Assembly (NCBI GenBank): GCA_030849065.1
Contig: JASAON010001537.1
Coordinates: 1 to 48,962 of the forward strand
From: Jaenimonas drosophilae
Lineage: Eukaryota > Euglenozoa > Kinetoplastea > Trypanosomatida > Trypanosomatidae
Length of the DNA stretch: 48,962 nucleotides
Direction of reading: 5' to 3'
Part shown: in pieces, positions 44,641 to 48,962 of the stretch
Position numbering within the stretch: the stretch's first letter is position 1
Layout: the number at the start of each line of letters is the position of its first letter
The notes under the pieces: generated by a model
Databases searched by the model: none
Seen by the model: only the letters and a program-made list of their open reading frames with translations
What the model was told of the DNA's origin: nothing
Translations under genes and position numbers: made by a program

Positions 44641-45035
44641 CGATTTGTCGGGCCCTGTGTGGTGAAGGGGTAATCTAATTCTGTGTAGCAAGAATGATGG
44701 AGGTCCATGAAGAAGAAGAAGTATGGATGGATGTGCAAGTGGAGTGTTGTGTGTTGAGGTGCATCATGCATCATCCCTTCAATGACGATGTGTTTAGCCC
44801 CACTGGACAAGGGCGTATCTTCACTGTAAGAGAGAAGGACTGACAAGTTGTTGTGTCGTTGATGTGCGTACAGCGCTAGACTCATCATCTTCCCCCCCCC
44901 CGCACACAAATGAATACCTACCCGCACAAGTTGGGGGGGGGGATGAATGGAAGAGGACGATACTTCCACGCACACACGCACACACATACACAGGGAGAGA
45001 GAGAGAGAGAGACGTACTTGTGCGTGTGCGTGGCT
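44641..45035. other. Spacer between HslU and VTC4
   Basis: Contains a GAA run at 44709-44722 (coding-strand CTT tract, the likely HslU splicing signal), C and G homopolymer runs at 44890-44942 and a GA microsatellite at 44993-45012 close to the VTC4 stop. No gene is visible. Confidence 0.6.
44993..45012. repeat. GA dinucleotide microsatellite
   Basis: About nine GA units just beyond the VTC4 stop codon, in its presumed 3' UTR. Confidence 0.85.
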
Positions 45036-47525
45036 TTAGAAGTCATCGCTGCCCGTGAGCATCGGACCATAGCGACGAACAATGTGTGTGGAGGCCATCA
45101 CCACGAAACTAACAATGAGCAAGAAGGTCAGCCACGTTGGCCCAACTGTATCGTCGTAGCGAATCTTGCGTCGTGCGTACACACGTCGCGCACGTGCTTG
45201 GAAGCCAATGTATGCGTACAACAAGGTGCAGAGTGCGGCCACGACGAGACCAAGACCAACAACAACGTGAAAGCTGCCCTGCCAGAGCGGGGAGCCACCC
45301 GTGAAGCGGTGTGGGAGGATGAGGCCCTTGCCAAAGCGGATGCTCAGCAAGCCAAGTAGGCCGCACTGTGTGGCGAGCTGCATCCACTTGGCCATATACC
45401 TCTCCGAGGTGAGGAGGGTCTTCGGATCGTACTTCTGCGGCACCTTAATGCGCTTGCCCGTTTGCCACGGAATGAGGCCAGAAAATACCTGCGCGGCGGC
45501 ATTGCGGCCGTGCGGGTTGAAGCAGAGCGCCTCCAAACCGCTCTCGGTGTAGGGATACGTGTGGTACGTTGTGTAGGCGGTATGTCGGCGATCAACGGCG
45601 TACTGCACCGCAACGGCCGTGGAAACAGCTTTACACTGCTCCGCCGGTGGAGGTGGGGGAGCGGCAACAACATCTTCACGTTCTTCCTCTTCTTCTTCTA
45701 GTGATCCTTCTTCACCCGTACTTCCACTACCTCCACTACCGCTCTCACGTGGCTCATCTCCGCTCGATGCTCCGCTGCTCGACGGCTCTGCTGCTCCCGC
45801 CGCTGCCTCCATCTCCTCCTGCTTCAAGCTCTGCACCACTTGGCGGTACACGGTGGCGTAGTCCGTCCGTGGAAGAAAGCGCGCCTCACTCGCACCCACC
45901 GCCTGCGTTTGAGCTGCGCCGTGGCCAAAAATCAGCCGATCTGCGGTGCGTTGGATGCAACCGCTGGCGAGGCCCACCGTTGGATCCCAGTGGTGCTGTT
46001 CCGGCTTCGTGGATGCTCGGATATCAATGTCGAGCTGATGCATCCAGTAGGGCACCATAGAGATGAAGGAGGTGTGCCCGTAGAGGCTGGCAATGCCGTG
46101 GGCGTACTTGCTGAACTTGGGGATGCTCTCCATGTAGCGGCAGGACATGAGCTCCTCGATCCACGGCGCAATGCGTTCGTTTTCGCTGCACTGAAGCTTA
46201 ATCTCCACGACGGCGTAGGGAAAGTGCGAGACGGGGGCGTCTTCACCGGTGTAGCGCCAGTGATGGTCAAGGCCAAAGTCCTCGGCACACATGCGCAGGT
46301 CGGTATCGATGCTCACGCGTACGCTTTGATCCGCACCCCGTTGAAAGGCCGCACGCGCGCACTGCGTCCGCAGCACGGGCTTCAGGTCGTAGGCGTGGAT
46401 CTTGGAGATGATCTCCGTCGCGAGGGCCTTGAAGTCGGACTGCTCCTTCTCACTGGCCTTCTTCTTTTGGAGCTTTGCCACGGCGGGGAGAAGGCTGAGC
46501 TCACCAGCCACGTACTTATCCACCTCCTCCTCCTTGATGGCGAAGCGACGCTTGTTGCTGCGCTCACCACTCCACGCCTCGTGATGCACCTTAATCTCCA
46601 TAAAGACGTTGTCTTTGGGCTGAATGGTGTTCCAGTCCTCGGCGTAGGTGTCCGAGTACCAACGCATGCGAATCAGTGTGCTTCCTTCAGTGCGCTCTAG
46701 ACGCCGATGGTAGAAGAGAAACTTGTTGTTGTCGTAGTAGACGGAGCTCACCGGCGAACCCAGGGTGAAGGGTATGTTGCGTGTTTTGCTCGTGGCGTAG
46801 GTGTCGGTGAAGGTACTCAGCGGTAAATGTGGGATGATGCGGGCAATAACAAAGGGCAGATCCTGCGGATGCACCCAGTACTTCACGGAGCGTCGGTCAA
46901 ACATTTGCGAGCCAACGGCGCCGGAATTCATGGCAGACTTGCCCGTGGCGGAGATGCGCTCCTCCGTCTGTTTGACGCGGTCGTAGACCTTGGCGAGAAG
47001 GAACAACACCTCATCAACGGAGAGCTCATAAAAGTTGTAGCTCGTATCAATCTGCTTCCAGCGATCTCCCGTTGGTCCAAGAACGGCGTAGCGGTACAGG
47101 CGGCCAATGATGTGCTCAATGGTGTCAGTGTTCAGGTTGCGACACTCCACGAAGCGAAGGAGCTCATGCATGGTAGCATCCGCAACAAGACGTGCCTCCT
47201 TGGGTGGCAGGCAGCGGACAGAGCCAGCGCTGAGAGTATGGAGCGCTAGGCTCACGTTAGAGAGTGCCTCCTCCGCGAGGTATTCCGAGCCCTTGTAGAG
47301 TGCCTCCGCCACCCGCGTTAGCTCAGCCAGCTTTGCCACGCACCACTCATAGACCGTCTTCTTTTGCGAGAGCAAGGAGCTGAAGAGCTCATCGGGTGTG
47401 GCTGGGTTGGCGATATCCTCCTTCAGTCGGTGCAGGATGTCTTTGGTGGCCTTGTAGTCCACGTAGGCCCCCTGCTCCTTGAAGTCTGGGTACACCGCCG
47501 CGCGCCAGGCTTTGCTGAAGGGCAT
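45036..47525 (-). CDS. VTC4: VTC4-like polyphosphate polymerase (829 aa)
   Basis: Catalytic subunit of the vacuolar transporter chaperone complex, which makes polyphosphate from ATP and moves it into acidocalcisomes. The frame reaches a GTG at 47555; I start at the ATG at 47525 (MPFSKAWR). Order: an SPX-like domain about 1-170 (Y-V-D-Y-K-A-T-K near residue 23), the polymerase tunnel domain about 205-510, an acidic Ser/Glu linker (about 575-625), and a C-terminal three-TM DUF202-type domain from about 715. Active-site marks are FLFYHRRLERTEG with I-R-M-R-W-Y, MEIKVHHE, and VVEIKLQ, which match the Arg, Lys and Glu lining the yeast Vtc4 tunnel. The SPX domain would sense inositol pyrophosphates (family knowledge). 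All parts appear intact. Confidence 0.93.
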   Translation of the reverse strand: MPFSKAWRAAVYPDFKEQGAYVDYKATKDILHRLKEDIANPATPDELFSSLLSQKKTVYEWCVAKLAELTRVAEALYKGSEYLAEEALSNVSLALHTLSAGSVRCLPPKEARLVADATMHELLRFVECRNLNTDTIEHIIGRLYRYAVLGPTGDRWKQIDTSYNFYELSVDEVLFLLAKVYDRVKQTEERISATGKSAMNSGAVGSQMFDRRSVKYWVHPQDLPFVIARIIPHLPLSTFTDTYATSKTRNIPFTLGSPVSSVYYDNNKFLFYHRRLERTEGSTLIRMRWYSDTYAEDWNTIQPKDNVFMEIKVHHEAWSGERSNKRRFAIKEEEVDKYVAGELSLLPAVAKLQKKKASEKEQSDFKALATEIISKIHAYDLKPVLRTQCARAAFQRGADQSVRVSIDTDLRMCAEDFGLDHHWRYTGEDAPVSHFPYAVVEIKLQCSENERIAPWIEELMSCRYMESIPKFSKYAHGIASLYGHTSFISMVPYWMHQLDIDIRASTKPEQHHWDPTVGLASGCIQRTADRLIFGHGAAQTQAVGASEARFLPRTDYATVYRQVVQSLKQEEMEAAAGAAEPSSSGASSGDEPRESGSGGSGSTGEEGSLEEEEEEREDVVAAPPPPPAEQCKAVSTAVAVQYAVDRRHTAYTTYHTYPYTESGLEALCFNPHGRNAAAQVFSGLIPWQTGKRIKVPQKYDPKTLLTSERYMAKWMQLATQCGLLGLLSIRFGKGLILPHRFTGGSPLWQGSFHVVVGLGLVVAALCTLLYAYIGFQARARRVYARRKIRYDDTVGPTWLTFLLIVSFVVMASTHIVRRYGPMLTGSDDF

Positions 47526-48104
47526 TTCCGTGCGGGCACTCACACCAAGCCTCACCGAGTGTGTTCAGGTTGCGAGGATGATGAAGATGAAGATCACGAC
47601 GACCTAACGTCACACCTTCTTCTAAAGGGGCACACAAGAAGAAGAAAAAAGAAGGTCAAAAAAGGTGCGATGATGAAGCTGATGAAGATGAAGTGACGCA
47701 TGCATCACAATCCAAGTCTGGCAGAGGCCTCCTATTCAGGAGCTGCTCATGCCTGTGTGTGCTCCAAGGTTGTGATCTCGTGCAATCGTGAATACGGCAC
47801 ATCATACAAGGAAAACAAAAAGTGGGCACAACCACCATGCTGATGGCCCAACATGCACCAACTCACCCACACGTACGTGCGTGCGTGGGAGAGAGAAAGA
47901 TAGGGCCATCCATCAGCAGGGGGTTCGTCTTCTAGCATACATTGTGTGGCTGCTCTAGGCGCGCGGTAGCGGTGCAGTGGAGTACTACACACACCATTTC
48001 ATTTGTGTGTGTTCTGCGGTGCCCATCATGATCATGTTCTACGCACTCTAATCTTCATCCACCACGCCACTACACGGACGCAGCACCACAGAGGTACCTC
48101 CCCT
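47526..48104. other. Spacer between VTC4 and CFAP96
   Basis: Besides the VTC4 splice signal, it holds only mixed sequence that includes the CFAP96 3' UTR. I see no gene, repeat array or RNA. Confidence 0.6.
47622..47665 (-). promoter_or_regulatory. Pyrimidine tract and AG acceptor upstream of VTC4
   Basis: The coding strand has TTCTTTTTTCTTCTTC followed by CCCCTTTAG, with AG at 47622-47623, giving a 5' UTR of about 97 nt. It is a strong trans-splice acceptor candidate. Confidence 0.55.
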
Positions 48105-48962
48105 TTACGCCACCGGAGGAGGGTTGTAGTTGATGGGCTTCGTGTAGATGTAGCGGTATGGATCATTGCCGGCGGGGCACCACGACTTGTACGTGCGCTC
48201 CTTCTGACGGGCCTCACGCACCTTGCGCTCCTTCACATCCAGTGGGTCCTCCTGGTACTCGGGCTGCTTCGTGATATCCTTCACCAAGGCACCGCCAGGC
48301 ACCCACGGCTTGGATGAGACGGGCTGTGTGGGCTTCTCGTTGTTCTTCTTGGGTGGCAGAGGCTTGGTGAGGCTGTACACCTTGGAGTAACCGTGCTGGG
48401 ATTCATCAAAGTAGCCGTTGCGCTTCACGGCTGCACTGAAGGGAGGGCCCATCACCTGCGTCTTGGCGTTCTTGTCATTAAGAACGTCGTGGCGGTGATG
48501 CCCGTCGTAAGGGTCGGGGACGTACTGGATCTCGCCCGCCTTCGCAATAGTGAGGCCCACATAGCCAAAGGTGCCCTTCTTGGTGCGGTTGGTGTAGAAG
48601 TTGCGCTTCGGCCCCGCCTTCTCACCAGAGTGAATGGGCGGGAATTCCGTTTCATGTTTGTTTGGGTTACCCTCGCTAAAGGTGCCGTAGTAGTCTCCCT
48701 TGCCGCTGCTCTTGTGTGAGACGCTGGAGGGCTTGAAGGCGGGCTGATCACCAGCGCGCACCTCGCGTTGGCGGAATGGGCCGTTGATACCAACGGTCTT
48801 GTACGGATCTCCGGCGGAGAGGCTGGCGAAGGGGTCGAAGGTGGCGTCGGTGATGTGCGGGTTCCTCTTGGCCGGAACAATGAATTTGCCCTTGGCATCG
48901 CCACTACCGGGCTCACGCTTGTCGTACTCATCGCCCACGCTGAGATAGACGGGCTGGCTGAA
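48105..48962 (-). CDS. CFAP96: CFAP96 (C4orf47/UPF0602) ciliary protein, 5' end beyond window (285 aa visible)
   Basis: Cilia- and flagella-associated protein of the axoneme and basal body region, fitting a flagellate. The frame is open to the right edge: residues FSQPVYLSVGDEY precede an internal GTG, so the true start lies beyond 48962. Compared with human CFAP96 (about 309 residues, recalled), about 15 residues are missing. Matching blocks in order: F-S-x-x-x-Y-x-x-V-G-D-x-Y; FDPFAS; GDYYGTFSEG; R-N-F-Y-T-N with KKGTFGY and TIAK; a segment with PPFSAAVKRNGYFD; KPWVPGG; and a C-terminal T-Y-K-S-W-C-P. The chain is soluble, Gly/Pro/Lys-rich and without TM. It is the first gene of the visible unit in transcription order. 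Confidence 0.88.
   Translation of the reverse strand, partial: FSQPVYLSVGDEYDKREPGSGDAKGKFIVPAKRNPHITDATFDPFASLSAGDPYKTVGINGPFRQREVRAGDQPAFKPSSVSHKSSGKGDYYGTFSEGNPNKHETEFPPIHSGEKAGPKRNFYTNRTKKGTFGYVGLTIAKAGEIQYVPDPYDGHHRHDVLNDKNAKTQVMGPPFSAAVKRNGYFDESQHGYSKVYSLTKPLPPKKNNEKPTQPVSSKPWVPGGALVKDITKQPEYQEDPLDVKERKVREARQKERTYKSWCPAGNDPYRYIYTKPINYNPPPVA

Noticed and set aside
1..48962. tRNA, rRNA, CRISPR arrays and transposons
   Set aside because: No T-arm box B pattern, conserved rRNA stretch, spaced direct repeats or transposase/reverse transcriptase motifs were found by eye; small RNAs cannot be excluded without a covariance search.

Overview
The window reads as a nuclear segment of a kinetoplastid, probably a free-living bodonid-like species rather than Trypanosoma or Leishmania; the species is my inference. 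All fifteen complete or nearly complete genes, plus a fragment at the left edge, lie on the minus strand without introns. Several starts are preceded on the coding strand by a pyrimidine tract and an AG, as expected for trans-spliced polycistronic transcription. The conserved genes fit this: mitochondrial HslU, VTC4 polyphosphate polymerase, MCM4, BUD31, a C19 ubiquitin protease, a kinesin, a PITSLRE-type kinase and the ciliary protein CFAP96.

Left half (1-25,008): a tandem array of six large paralogous membrane proteins, called here CPR-A to CPR-F, and the N-terminus of a likely seventh (CPR-0) running off the left edge. Each has TM1, an extracellular CHASE-like sensor, TM2, a cytoplasmic domain with a class III adenylate/guanylate cyclase pattern, a long variable Ser/Pro-rich linker, and a conserved C-terminal module of about 90 residues that I do not recognise. 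The cyclase domain has lost its metal-binding and other catalytic residues, so the family looks like catalytically dead receptor cyclases. Blocks of DNA in the cyclase domain and the C-terminal module are nearly identical between copies, synonymous sites included, while ectodomains and linkers differ strongly. This suggests gene conversion. Spacers are long (0.9-2.4 kb).

Right half (25,570-48,962): a compact block of conserved housekeeping genes with spacers of about 0.2-0.6 kb. In order of transcription (right to left): CFAP96 (5' end cut by the window), VTC4, HslU, ubiquitin protease, MCM4, BUD31, MFS transporter, SMP-domain lipid-transfer protein, kinesin, CDK11-like kinase. They do not form one pathway, as is normal for kinetoplastid gene units. 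These genes carry many AAC/ATC-type trinucleotide runs that encode Asn, Gln, Ser, His, Asp and Thr homopolymers, which are rare in the CPR array. A perfect 64-bp tandem duplication lies directly upstream of MCM4.

No rRNA, tRNA, CRISPR array or intact mobile element was recognised by eye. Most starts were moved from the longest open frame to the first plausible ATG, because several open frames begin at GTG or TTG or run back through pyrimidine tracts.
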